Assembly (NCBI GenBank): GCA_963969495.1
Contig: OZ018324.1
Coordinates: 140,116,355-140,180,354, forward strand
Length of the DNA stretch: 64,000 bases
Direction: 5' to 3'
From: Ceratothoa steindachneri
Taxonomy: Eukaryota > Arthropoda > Malacostraca > Isopoda > Cymothoidae
Both the position numbers and the translations under genes were made by a program. Within the stretch, counting starts at the first letter, position 1, and each line of letters begins with the position of its first letter. Shown here piece by piece: positions 36,058-48,753 of this stretch. The notes beneath the pieces were generated by a model that saw only the letters and a program-made list of their open reading frames with translations, made no database searches and was not told where the DNA came from.

Positions 36058-36706
36058 TGTCAGGGAGAGAAGGTTACCCCCGCCCCGAGAACCCAACGTC
36101 TACAGATAGCGCCTGAGAAAAATGCACCTGCACACCCAGACGGTCCCACGGGATCAGCGAGAAATTGGCGTGGTCAGCTGACCCGTGTTGGATTCTCTTT
36201 CTTCCCCGTCTCATCGCCTGATCGGTGACAAACGTACGGCGTCAAGGACTTTCGTGCGAGGATGTGATTACTGCCGAAAATATCTCTCCGCACTTGGCGC
36301 GCCAAGTCTACTGAGATACCCATCCCTCTTTGGGGGCCTCCGGCGACCCGCTTTTGCCGATGCAGTATAAATGCTTTGAGAAATTAGTACCATACAACTC
36401 TGTCTTGGTTAGCAGCTACATACAGTCTCGTACGCCCTGCCCCGCCTACCAACGGCTTCCAGCTACACAAGCGATGCGTCACCTCTATCCGGCCTCGCTC
36501 GTACCTAAGGCGAGAGTTCCCGCCCGACAGACGATAGACACGGACATGAAACTCTCAATCGAGTATCGACTTGTTTCTCGTCTGGAGTACACCCTCGTTC
36601 ATTTTTCATCGAGATTAAAGAAAAAAGAATTTTGCAAGTAGAACTTTGTAGCGCCGCGCATACTAGTCGTATCTAAAGCCTCCAGTCAATTAGGTTTTAC
36701 CTGACA
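36058..36706 (+). mobile_element. GC-rich repeat with TGTCAGG...CCTGACA ends (related to 54.9 kb element)
   Basis: An abrupt GC-rich block. It begins TGTCAGGGAGAGAAGGTTAC and continues AACCCAACGTCTAC, GCGCCTGAGAAAAATGCACC and CACCCAGACGGTCCCA. The same order of words is found in both arms of the element at 54,938-55,395, and the centre (CATCGCCTG...GGACTTTCGTGCGAGG...GCGCCAAGTCT) matches as well. A TATA-like GTATAAATGC lies near 36,364, and CCTGACA at 36,700-36,706 mirrors the start. No direct target duplication was found (AAATT against CTCCC), so the right end is provisional. It could be an LTR or a DNA element. Confidence 0.5.
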
Positions 36707-39700
36707 CTCCCCGTCATTAAAAGAAATCGCCGTACCTCCTCTCTCGGGCCCTCCTCCCGTCGAGTCATTTATATCTTATCCTCCGTTTGGTACCCCGGTC
36801 TCATCTTATTTATTGTCATTTTTTACTTTTGCTAATAATATTTTCTTTGTATATAGTAAAGTTATTTTTCTACAATCAGTTTCTATAATCCCAGAACCTC
36901 TAAGAAATGATTATTTAGGCAAAACCGCCCTAGATGTTGATAAGTTAACCATAACACTGGGATCAATATCCCAAATCCCGGCATGCCCTCTCCTGTGGGG
37001 TACCCTACTACAATATTTATTTATTGTTTGCATTGAAAAATCGTTTACTTAATGGCATTATGCCAGATGTGATACGGGTTCCACTATTAATTATATAGGT
37101 AAATAATATAATAAAATTATCGGGCCACTTGCCTTTATTGCAGTACGAAATGATATGATATATATAACTGGACTGGAAGAATTGAATTCAAATTCCTAGA
37201 AAACAAAAGTTTGCAAGAAGAATTACATAATCCTAGTTTATGACTGCTTTGAACATAATCGCGAAGGTTATGAAAAGTTTTATATCTAAAATTTATTATA
37301 GATTACTATTTATCTTCTCTTCGAATTTGAATAAAACCGTTTAAATGGATAGGTATTGTTGTATTTACTTGGGAAATCGCATACTATTGTAGAAATATTT
37401 TGACAACTAATACTTTTCCGAGTTCGTCTACATGAGATTTGGGGGCAGATTCAAGAACATTTCTTCTTTAATTGACTCATCTCCAAAGTGCAATATTTTA
37501 AACAATTCTCGAGATATAGCTTATGAATTGGACTATATCCTACTATTTCTGTTGTTTTCCTGTTGTCTCTCAAAGAATGGGGGTAAATAGGTATATTAAA
37601 TCTGATTGAATTTTCATGTGTGTAATTTCCAGGCTATCAATTATCGGTTAACGGTAGTTTTTCTAAGTTTTTCAATCCTTCACTGCTGGATTACTTTTAC
37701 TAATATAATTAACTTATTGCAATCTCATTTTTTTATTCTTTCTCCACTTGATTGTTAGGACCTATACCTCCGCACTTATATAAATTAAAACACCTATATA
37801 AATTCAATTTATATCAACACATAAGCTCTTTGATATCATTAAATGCCTCCCATATATTTATGCTTATATAGAAATTTGAGGTAGGAAATTATTTTAAATT
37901 ACATTCCTCTTTTAATTTAGCACATGATCGTTCGGTTTTGCCTAGAGTTGAGATTATGCTTTTTATATCCCTTTAGGTGATAGTTCTCATGACAGTCCTC
38001 TGGGTTTCAACGAGAACTATGAACTTTTTATACATGCATTTAAGAGTAGAGGGGATATTCTGAAGATGTAATCATTGTGCAGCGTCTCCTCGAGCTAAAT
38101 AATAAATGATAAATAGCATGGATTATATTTTGACGATTATGCTTTGTTAATTTGATTGACCTTTTCACAAATTATCGAAATTTTGAGCAACATAAAAGTA
38201 TAAATGTAGGTTATCTCTATTTCAATAAAGCCTTAGAAAGCTCTCAGTATAAAACATTTAATTACATTAATTTCTGACGGAATTTGTGTCTGCGTAGTAA
38301 AATGGACTAAAAATCTGATGTTAAACCGTAGACAGAGAGATCATCTCAATGTAAATAGTTCAACAGGGGCAGCGATCATCAAATCTATCACTCTGGGATC
38401 TGTTGAAATTTTCTTTTTTCAATTGTATAAGGGGCAATGGGTTGAAATCATCATATAAAATTAAAATATACTGATCACGCGAAACTAGATACTTGGGAAA
38501 AATATCCGTTCTTGCGATAATAAAAAAAAGTCGGCAAAGTAGTTAGATGGTTAAAAAGACAGCAGATTTAACTTAACTTAGAAAAGTGTAAGGTAATGTA
38601 TATTAATCATGACGATATCCAAAGAGAATACAACATTGTTGTTTCAATTTTAAACAGTCAATTTGGCTAATGATTTAAGTTTTTTTAATGTCGATCGATC
38701 TAATATTTGGGAATCAATAAACGGTAATTTCACAATGAGCCAATGTTCTAGAATTCATTTTGTGCATTTTGAACTACAAACCAAAGTTATTATGCTCTAT
38801 TATAAAAACGAGCTATCTAACGTCATATAGAATATTCGATGCAATTTTTGGTGTCCATACATTCAAAAGAACATTGTAAATATTGGAATGTATCAGGCGT
38901 CTACAAACAAAATTTACTTCTGAGTATGCATATAAATGAACATTTTATGTGTAGTAACCATGTGTAACACTACTTCACCCTAAATATATTATCTCTTTAA
39001 TAACTTTAATGAGTAAATTTATGGCACAAAGAGAGCTTTCTTCTGAACCAAGGTCTGCTAGACTCTCTAAAATGATGAGGTCATTGAGTGAGAAATGAAT
39101 AAGTGCTATGAGACCAATTTTGTCCCCAAGCAATTTTAGTCCAGGAAAATATTGGACTCTTGCTTCCCGAGGTTAATAAGTATTTGTTACTTATGTTCAA
39201 GGAATAGAAATAGAAACATACACTACTTTCCTTATTCGCGAAATGGATTTCATGAAATTAGCGAAAGAAATGCCTAAATTACAATTCAAATGAAAATTTG
39301 TTAAGAATATAATGCACATAACATATACACTATGAAATATAAAATTTTGAACGTTATTGCGTCATTTCACTCATTACTTTTGAAACATTTGAACCGGGTT
39401 TTCTTTCAAATTACTCGAAATTTGACACTTTCTAAATTTCTAAATTTATTCATTTATTCAACTATGAATATCACAAAAACATTCACATTAACAATTGCCT
39501 AATAAGTTTATCGGTAAAATCAGTATTTCAAAATTTACGTGTCGTAAAAATAATATTAACTGCCTATAAAGCACCTTCTAGTTCGAGGATTTAACCATAT
39601 TTAGCGTTTTATAAAATATAAAGATTTATATTGTAGTTAAGTTACTTTTATCCCAAACATTTTTAGGAATATGACCTGTCTAATTGGGCAGGTGTGGATG

Positions 39701-40124
39701 AAAATTAAAAAGGTTCGTTTTAAATACCCATTGTTGTAAACTAACTAATTTCAAAGTTGATGGTCAGACTAATCGGGAGAAGAGGAAGATAAAATAGAAA
39801 TATAATAAAAGAAAGAAATACAGTAAATTTACATATTCTTTTACTCATTTGTTTATACAATTCCATTAAATTTTCTGAAATATCATAACGAGAAATCGGA
39901 TTCAAATTGTTAGTAAACTTTTATATTCTATTTACAAGTCCTTAATTAGTTTTTTCATCCTGCGCCTGGATTTGCTTGCCTCATTTGTCTAAGGTTTTTC
40001 TTAACTGCTTCATTTAGTATTACTTCCAATTTTCTGGTAATAACGAAATTCAATATCAAAAGACAAACGAGATATGGACTAAAGTGTATAAAATCTAGTG
40101 AAATCAAGTCCTGGAAGACATTAT

Positions 40125-40128
<4 letters not shown>
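36707..40128. other. Intergenic, GC-richer to about 36,810 then AT-rich
   Basis: The first hundred bases keep the composition of the preceding repeat and may belong to it. Beyond that no gene, repeat or element is recognised. Confidence 0.45.

Positions 40129-40189
<61 letters not shown>
40129..40189. repeat. (TA)n microsatellite
   Basis: About 60 bases of uninterrupted TA dinucleotide. Confidence 0.95.
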
Positions 40190-40190
<1 letters not shown>

Positions 40191-40689
40191 TGGAAAGACA
40201 AAAATAGGGAAGGGATCGATAACAAAAAGTATTGAAAAGGGCTATCTTGCCTGAGTTGTATTAGAATTAACAGATATCAGGGACATTTAACGTAAAAACG
40301 CACAGGGAGATTTCTTGGAGCGGTATGGAAGAGGCTGCACGAAAATTCTGGTTTGAGCAAAGAGAATATAGTTGTCAAGAGAAAAAGGAAAAGAACTAGG
40401 CTTAGGCAAGGTATATAAAGAAGAATTAATCAAAATGGTATATACCATTCTAGTAAATTTGTTTACAATATTAGAAAAACAAATCTTACTTTTTTACTAT
40501 TGTTTTAATTTGAGCTAAATCTTTTATGCTACCTCTATTTTGTACGCCTAGCCAAAACACAAAAAAGTTTTTAGAAGGAATCAGTTGAAAAAATAATCGC
40601 TTCAGAAGAGTATTATCTTGTTTGAATAAATCAAAAAGGGGCGAAAGACAAAGGATAATAAATGATTACCTAAAACCTTTAAATTTCCC
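40190..40689. other. AT-rich intergenic DNA
   Basis: Nothing recognised; it flanks the 3' end of the I-type LINE. Confidence 0.45.
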
Positions 40690-40699
40690 CCAAATTTGG

Positions 40700-43600
40700 A
40701 GCAAATCCATTGTAAGTAATTTCATTAAATTCAAATGTGTAAGTTCCTTAGGCTTCACATGAGTGTGCCCGATTTGGAGACGACAGAGAGTGACCTGAAT
40801 CCGTCGCGGCATTGGGGAATAGGTCTATGGGAACAGTCGCGGCGTAATGGCACGCAACTTTAAGTTCCCCACGACCGTCTCACATTTTCTTTGCCAAACA
40901 GACCGAAGGGCTGCTCATATTTCTACCATGTAGTCGGTGTGAGGAAGAGCAAAACGCTGGTCCGATCGAAGAGTCCTCTCGGACTTTTTGGCGCCCTCAT
41001 CGGCCCGCTCATTCCCCGCAATTCTAACATGTCCAAGAACTCAGCAGAAGATAATCTCGACATCTGCCCGGCTCGCCAAAAACCGTGGCGTGACAAATAT
41101 CGTACACCAGGGGATGCAGAGATTCCAATGCTCCGAGAGCACTCAGGGCACTTTGTGAGTTGCTATAGATCACAATCCGGTATCCGAAACGGGCACATCG
41201 CGTATTCTCCAGGACCGAGGGGTGTATGGCCACCAGCTTGGCCGTGAAGACAGACGCAGCGCCTGGCAGAACCCCGCGGACTTCAAATAGAGTAGATACG
41301 GCGTGAAAGTCGACCCCCTCTTCTGATTTAGGGCCATCCGTATAAACTGGCACGGCGTAGAGCGAGTGGCATCTCACCAGAATCGATTAGTAGGCTCTCA
41401 ATGGAGAAAGTGCGATAGGCCCTGGTCGCTAGGCAAAGGCCGGTGTTGTGGATCGAGTCCACCTTCCGCAATAAACGATCGGCTGCAGAAACATAAAATT
41501 CGCATCCGTAGCTGAGCTCCAAACGAACAAAGAATAGATGAAACTCTATCAGCCCCTATCAACCCCTCAAGCGGTAAACTTCACGGACCGGAGAATACCC
41601 ATGGCGCGGGTACAAAAGACCCTAAGTCTGCAAATATGAGTCTCCCAGGTGAGGCGTTGGTCAAATAAAAGAGCAAGGATACGGTGTGATTCAACTACTT
41701 TCAGGCATACCCCATTAATAAACAAGTCTGGTTCTGGGTGGAGCCGTGGATGGCAGCAGAAGTGCACTACCTTAGTCCTGGCCAACGAAAACCGAAACCT
41801 GTGCGCTTCGGCATAGCGAGAGACGCGGTTCAATGCCTGTTGGAGTCGACGTTCCAGAGTTTGCATCTAGGACACGCCAAAAAAGATCAAAGGTCGTCCA
41901 CCTAAAGCGTAGGAAGAATATCTTCCAGCAGCACTAACGTGATGCCGATGATACTCAGGAAAAGAGTGTGACAGTGAGGACACTTAACTGCTGAGAACCC
42001 TCAGCCTGCTCCATTGAAACGGAGAGGGCTCCCCCCGCCCGTACGCGAAATCACGATCTCGCAAAAACTCAGATATAAACATTAGGAGGCCTCTCTTCGC
42101 TCCCATCGTGTGAAAAGTCTCCAGGATACCGTATCGCCATGCGTTATCATAGGCGTTCTCCAGATCAAATACACCGTGGCGTAGTGCTGTGCACGAAGAA
42201 AGGCCTCGCAGAGCATCCGACGTGGAGTGGTACTTGCGGAAGCCACACTGTGCAGAAGACAGATGGCCTCTGCTCTTCAGGAAAAAGGCTAATATAAATT
42301 TACCAATTTCTCCATCAACTTGCACACGCTAGAGTTTAGAGAGATTGGGCGGAAACCGGCCGGGGTAGAGTGATCTCTCCCTGGTTTACGAAAGGTGGGC
42401 ACAGTAGCGATTGACCATTAATCAAAGAGGAGACTCTCCCACAGACCCTGTTGAGCAAATCCAACAGAAAGGCCACGCCTCGCTCACCCAGGTGTCGAAG
42501 CATGGCGTACTGGACATCGTCCGGACCATATGCGGTGTGTGCTCACGAAGCAAAAGCGGAAACCAACTCACTTACAGTAAACCTGTCGTTGAAGGGTTCT
42601 CCGCCTCTGGAGGTAAAGTCTGGTCGGCGGCCTTCGGCAACATCACGACGTGCATTGAATGCTGGCGGAGCAGCATCTTGGCTAGAGAATGCGGATATTG
42701 CGGTCGCGAGCGATTCCGCCACGGATGCGTGAACTTGCCATGAATCCTTTTGACTCGCTTCCACACCTCTGCTAGACGGTTCTTTCCGTTAAGGTAAGAC
42801 ACGTAAGCCTGCCATGAAGATCAGCGGGCGTGCTTCGAAATATACAAGAACCTAGCCCTAGACCGACGAAATTCACCGACAGTGAAATCGTTTGGGCGGC
42901 GATTATAGCTCAGGTAGGCATAACGTTTCTGTTTGAGGGCCGCCTCACACTCGGCCGACCACCAGAGGAGTTGTCGGCGTGAAAAACGGCCAGACGTTCT
43001 GGGAATAGTAGTCAGGCTTGCTGCGATTAAGTTACCAGAGAAGAACTAAACGGCCTCATCTAGCGACCTAAACTCCTCGACTGAGATAGAGAATTCAGTC
43101 ATTTCCTGAATTGCAAGCCACCGCGCCCGCGCCAAGCTGTACGGAGGTGGGCCCTCAGGCGGAAGTTGCCCTGAAAATAATATTTGAATGGGAATGTTAT
43201 CACTTTCCTGGAGGTCATCAACCACTCCCCAATCAAAATCAGGCTGTGCATCCAAAGAGCACAAAGATAGATTAAGTCAAAAAAATTAAACGGTTCTCGA
43301 GCAGTAAGGCGTAAACTCATCCACATTTAGGACACCTATCTCAATCTCTTCGATCACATCGTCAAGGACTTGTCCCTTTGGATTTATTGAGTAATACCCC
43401 CAGAGAGGAAGTTTGCCATTTAGATCTCCGAACAAGAGAAAGGGCCTGGGCAACCTTGCAACCGCGGGGTGGAAGTCCCCCGCTTCGAAGTCAGCTGACG
43501 AAGGAATGTACGTAGAAATGATAGTATACCTCCTATCCAGGTGATCCTGCACAGCTACTTCTTAAAAGGAGGTATCTAAACTGAAAAGAAGAACGGAGAC

Positions 43601-43950
43601 ATCATGCCGGGTGTAAACCGCGCATCCCCCAACCCGTCCTCCATCTCGTGGTGGTGGAGTCGCAAAACCTTTATACACCGGAAGGGTGGGCAGGGGGCAC
43701 TCGCCGAACGTGGTCTCCTATAGATCAATAGCTAATGGGGAACGGGACGATACGAGCCTCCGCAGCTCGTCCCATTAGCCCAAAGTCCCCGGCAATTCCA
43801 TTGAAGGAATATTCCCTCCAGGCCTAGCTCAGAGGAGACGTGGGGACGCTCTTCGAACAGAAGACGCTCACGTGAATGGCCATGCGCTTCCCGGAGGCGA
43901 AACCCCTGGAGCTGTTGGCTAGACAAAGCGCTAAATGCGCTGTGACTTTT
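40700..43950 (-). pseudogene. I-type LINE ORF2: endonuclease-RT-RNase H
   Basis: Reading down the minus strand: an endonuclease start (LQWNCRGLWAN), then RPFLLFGDLNGKLPLWGYY and DDLQESDNIPIQI, in which the catalytic SDH is SDN. The RT follows, with FTVSELVSAFAS, LSSAQCGFRKYHSTSDALRG and GVFDLENAYDNAWRYGIL. The catalytic YVDD box at 41,893-41,904 has its Tyr codon changed to TAG. The thumb has ALNRVSRYAEAHRFRFSLAR and LLFDQRLTWETHICRL, then YGCEFYVSAADRLLRKVDSI. RNase H contains VYTDGPKSEEGV, FTAKLVAIH (normal Glu now Lys), IYSNSQSALSAL (normal Asp now Asn) and VLGHVRIAGNERADEGAKKS. The C-terminus MPRRIQVTLCRLQIGHT is present near 40,770. Frameshifts are numerous, and losses at catalytic positions in endonuclease, RT and RNase H rule out activity. 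Confidence 0.9.
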
Positions 43951-44269
43951 AAGGACTTATTGGGGAAGGTTGGGATCGCCATACAATTTTTTTCCTCCCT
44001 CAACCTCCAAACGTTAGGCGAGCGTTGCGGTTTTGGAGGCTGGGGGCACTCTTTTTTTTAAGATCCACCATCTCCGAACCATTCAGCCCACTACTATGCG
44101 TGGGAGAAGGAGCCAAAGCTCCTGTGAGTCTAACGACTCACCGCGTGGCGGTTTCCTCTTACGGGAAACGGTCATGCTGTGGAAAGGGGAGGGGAGCCTT
44201 GGTTTTAGCCAAGGCTGGTGTGAACCCTTTGTGTCACCAGCTTTACCAGGCGAGCGCCAAGGTTGAGTA

Positions 44270-46157
44270 GAGCCAGCAGAAGGACTCCGAATGAACGTGG
44301 AAACAACCGTGCTCGTTGGCGTGCATCGGCCAGGGGCAGAGGGTGTCTTTCAGAGCATTGAGGAATAAGACGTCCCGGGCAGAGCCAGGTGCGCCAGGAC
44401 CAAGTCCTTAACCTCGCGGAATAAGAGTTGATTCTGGGCCTGAACAGGCATTATTTTTTCCCAAGGAGCTATTCACCACATTGCTTCTAAAAAGGGGTGT
44501 GCGGCTATCCTCAATTGACACACTTGGCCACATATGAATTGGACTTATTGTGTGCGTCCTTGGAGCAATTTTACGCATACTTCTGGTGACCCCGACTTTG
44601 CACATCTATATGAGCGATTCGTAGGGCTAAGCGTTGACAGTAATAGCACCCCCCAGGCAGTGGCACAAATGCCTTCACGCGGTAGCGGTATCAAAAGGCA
44701 CGCACCCACTCAGAGAGCTTGTCACAGTCGAGCGTTCAGAAGAGTTTAGGGGTGGGTCTCGAGGCTTCTCCTGTTTTTTTATTACGCGTTCGAACTTGAA
44801 CGCCCCATAGTCGGCCAGCTCTAATGTGATGTTCTCTATGGAGTAGTCAAAAAGTTCCCTCGCATAAACTACCCTTTTCACAAAATTAATGGTAGAATAC
44901 GGCGTCACACTCACAGGGGTGCCATCAAGTGTCTGAAGAGCAATTATCTTGGCCGCCTCGGAGGGATTCACCGCATTCGCCAGAAGGGTCCCTTCCGAGA
45001 AACAGGTCACCTTCTGCTCTCTACCAATTACACTAGCTAAAGCTCTCCTGTGGAATCATGTTGCCCTTGGCTAACATGCTGCCATCAGTGGAGCGAATAA
45101 CGAGGAAGCCTTTGAAGCCAGCCGTCTCGGAAACCCCAGGTAACCTCTACATGAGGGGCCCCGATGTTATCAATTCTCCGCCCTGCGCTCCTTTCGTCTT
45201 AGTCATAGTCAGGGGCTCCGCACTCGCGGGAGAAGAGGGGCCGGATGTGCCAATCTTACCTTGGTCGCTTACCGAAGTGGCAGCAGACCCATCCGTTTCC
45301 GTAGACCACGCGGATGGAGAGGAGCCCCGAGTGTTCTTAGTCTTTTTCTTATTTTATTGCTTTCAGGGGAGGAAGGCGGAGAATTAACCTGCTTCTACCC
45401 TCCGCCTGCAGGAGCCCTCGAGCAAGATGGATGGGCCTCAACCAGGTCCTTCTTCGAGATGGAGAAGGTCCTGGTAGTCGCAGGGGCACTGGTTGGAGGA
45501 GTTCCCTCTCCTTCTTGTACTGCCTTGGAAACCCGGGCCGTTTGAGAAGGAGCTTGCATAGGGGCGGATTCGGGTTCGGTGCTTGGAGCCGAGCCTGGAT
45601 TCCCTCCCATGGAAGGCCCCAACGACTGAGGCTGGGTTGCCTCTAGGAACCTGTCTATTTAAGGGTAGCCTCCAGTTGCCCCTCCCCCCTCATGACTTTG
45701 GCAGCGTAACTAGTCATGTCTGTGGAGGCACATGCCTTGACCCCGGCAAGGTTCAGTATTCTTGCCAGAAGATCTTTTGATGGAATCAACCGAAGGGGCC
45801 TGGCTTCTCTCTCCCCCCTAAGGCAGTTTGCCCTACCGAGCTGCTTTATTGCGGAGTGGTGGGCTATGGGCTGCTTTCTGGCTTTCTTGGCAGTCTCTTT
45901 GGAAAGAAAAGGGGATCTGCCGCTGGTAGATCGAGGTGCCCGAAAGCATCCCCAGAGAAGGGGCTGAAGATTAGTCCCCTACACCAGTAGGCGTAGGAGA
46001 GGAGTAGGCATTCTCTCCGCCTAGAGAAGCTTCGAGGGTCCGCTGCGCAAGAACAGGTGGGGACCTCAATTTTTTCTGTGGAGCTGCCCGAAGGCGGCTC
46101 CGACGATGGAACTGGGGAAATCAAGGGGAGATTTTTTATTTCTTTATCATTAGGCAT
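44270..46157 (-). pseudogene. I-type LINE ORF1: gag-like protein
   Basis: The likely start at 46,157 gives MPNDKEIKNLPLISPVPSSE, a Pro/Ser-rich N-terminus with no fold recognised. The middle part at 45,010-44,675 is characteristic of I-type gag: FSEGTLLANAVNPSEAAKII, TPVSVTPYSTINFVKRVV and YARELFDYSIENITLELADY. A degraded zinc knuckle follows in another frame (PLPGGCYYCQRLA near 44,655, then CAKSGSPEVC). This protein would package LINE RNA. Frameshifts interrupt it. ORF2 begins a few hundred bases downstream. Confidence 0.75.
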
Positions 46158-46710
46158 GGTGACTCTAAAATTATCACGAGATGCATAAGCTCATTCCCCC
46201 TCGCAGTAGCCCACCCTTTAAGGGGTGCGTACAGGCCTGGCAAAACCAGGTGCCGTCATTTAGGACCACCCCTCCCACCTTGTGGCCTGGCAGTCCATCG
46301 GCATGGCTGCTCCACCTTGGACACGGCGTAAAAACAAAGATAGATGGTGAAGTAAGAAGAAAAGGAGATGTGAGGAAGGTATGGGTGGGGATAAATCAGG
46401 TTGTTAAAAACCCACCATCCCAATCTGGATCTGAGGGGTGAGAAGGCATTGTCCCCTCCCCCCTCAGCCCCGATCCGGGATAGTTGGCTGAGAAGAATGT
46501 CTGTATCTACCCTGTGAATGTAGAGGATGACAAGTGAAAGTTGTCGGAGAGTTTGTATGAAAAGCAAGGAAACAGGGGGTAAACACAAGTTTCTGCAGGA
46601 AAATGAACAGGCTAAGCTTGGGTCGGATGGGGTGCTGAGTCCCCTCAGCACGTAGGCCAGGATGGCAAATCGCCGCTCCCCTTACGGGGTTTTTATGTGC
46701 TAAAATCACA
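46158..46710 (-). other. I-type LINE 5' region
   Basis: GC-rich sequence upstream of the ORF1 start. The minus strand begins near GCACATAAAAACCCCGTAAG at 46,700, where composition changes sharply to AT-rich flanking DNA, so the 5' end of the element is close to 46,710. A 131-codon frame at 46,256-46,651 has no recognised domain. Confidence 0.5.
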
Positions 46711-48679
46711 TTAACATCCAGAGAATATTTGGAATAAACAACAAAACAAATAATTTACGAGTATCTCAGTATTAAATTAATGAGTCTACTGTGGACTTTA
46801 TAGCCTCCTATTAATTGAAGTTAAAGTGTGATAGGCTTTTTACCCATACATAGAGTGGATCACTCTATACATAAAAATACATTGGTAATTGTTAAGAATA
46901 ATGCCGAACGATTTTGTTAGAGATTACTCTAGGTAGATCTCCTAATAACAGGTGTGGTGTGTAATCCTAAAAATCAATTTCAAAATTCGCTCAGAATATC
47001 TGTGCTCCATTAATTTTAAACAATTATCGATGCATCTTGGATCTTATTTAGCTATTAACAAAAATTTGATAAAAGAACATTCCATTAGAATACCTCTTAA
47101 TTACGGTTAGCGAAATATAATTCGTTCTTAAATTCATATATTGTACATTCGCTATTTTCGTGATGATTCATTCACCTGCTCTTCGATAGCCAAATTTGTT
47201 GAATTAAGATTTTGCCGAGTGTGAAACCCCACAAACCTATTTTTCAGGATGATGACGTTAAGGCAATGTCAAACCTTTTTCTGGACACTCAAACAAGCGG
47301 ATGAAGTAACTTATTAAAGAAAGAAACGTCAGGCAAGAGAAGCATCAGAATGATGAAACAAAAGCGTACTCAGGATAATATAGAAAAGAACAAGAGCCTA
47401 TCCTATTAAGAAATAAACTAATACATAATAATATATATCAGAATACCTAAAACAAAAACTAGGCATTCAAACTTGTAAAAGAAACTAAATTAATTTATTA
47501 TGCATCTACAACCCCAAATTGAAAAGAGATTACAAATGTATTGCACCAATATATAAATAAACAAGTTCTAACCAAAGATACTATTATTTAATTAAAAACC
47601 TCTTTAGAGACATAATTAACAACCCATTCTTATAGTTGGAACAATTAATATGCCAAAAAATACAAAACATATTTAAATTATCGAGATACTTTTGGAAAAT
47701 ATTCAGCGTTTAATACAAATGCATCTCAATCAATGAAGTAAACGCTATTTTGTAAATCAGGTAACTTAATTTTACCATAACTCATAAGCCATATATTTTT
47801 TTACCTGTTTATTTTAAAACTTATTATATAATTCTCAGAACTTGGACAAAAATATTCAATACTTCACTAAAAATATTCATTCGAGAAATATCCAAGTTAC
47901 CTAAAGTAACTCTTGACTTCAAATTGGGCGATTGCTACTGCCAAACATACTACAGATAAACTAGTCTAATGTTTTTATTAGTTAACTTCTAGAAACCAAT
48001 TTCAAAGAGAAAATACTCGAGAATCTCGAAGCATATTGACTAAGTTTACTGAAACATTAATGTTTTGCTAAACCGTATACTGTAATAGTCTTAAGCTACT
48101 TGAATTTACCAAAATAAAAATACACATCTACGACTGATTAAACATTTGCTCTTGAAAACTTGCTTTAATTGGTTATATAATTTTCTTTGAGGAAGAAATT
48201 AAAAATGGGTAAGTAGCCGAAAGCAATCGGACTGAGAGGGAGATTTCGGTGCAGTTACAGACAAGTTTCTTCAAAAGTCCGTATTAAAAAAAATAAGAAA
48301 ACCGTGCATTTAAAGTGCCTTTGAAATTAGATAGCGAATAATAAGGAATATTATACTCTAATAGTTAATTGGCCTAAGAGATAATTCACACTGAAATAAC
48401 CTAAGAGTAATGCATGTATGATTATTCGTAACTAAGATAAAGTATCAAACATGATAACAAAATGTTGCATGGGAAATGCGAACAGTCCACTGGGTGAAAC
48501 TTGAATGATAAAGAAAAAGAGGGTAAATTCTTATATAGATGTTTGAAAGAGTGATACGATTGTGATCAATTAATAGCTATTGAATTCATATAATAATTCA
48601 TAATTTTCTATATGTTGGAAATTTTAAACATATTTTCTAAATAATTTTTACAATTCATGAGGAAATAAGAACACATAAA

Positions 48680-48683
<4 letters not shown>
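46711..48683. other. AT-rich intergenic DNA
   Basis: No gene, repeat or element recognised. Confidence 0.5.

Positions 48684-48752
<69 letters not shown>
48684..48752. repeat. (TA)n microsatellite
   Basis: About 69 bases of uninterrupted TA dinucleotide. Confidence 0.95.

Positions 48753-48753
<1 letters not shown>

Larger units (their letters stand above)
40690..46710 (-). mobile_element. Near full-length I-type LINE with RNase H (inactive)
   Basis: A two-ORF non-LTR element on the minus strand. The order is a 5' region (46,710-46,158), gag-like ORF1 (46,157 to about 44,270), then ORF2 with endonuclease, reverse transcriptase and RNase H (about 43,950 to 40,700). The RNase H domain and its C-terminal extension place it in the I group. 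Its roughly 6 kb is visibly richer in G and C than the surrounding DNA, so the borders can be seen from composition alone. The last conserved Cys-His part normally found at the ORF2 end is missing, so the 3' end is probably truncated. No target duplication was identified. Confidence 0.88.

Noticed and set aside
36185..36641. Plus-strand frames inside the 36 kb repeat as genes
   Set aside because: They share sequence with a non-coding element at 54.9 kb and show no protein domain.
41024..42325. Plus-strand frames at 40,891-41,247 and 42,411-42,743 as genes
   Set aside because: They are antisense shadows of the I-type LINE RNase H and RT domains on the minus strand.
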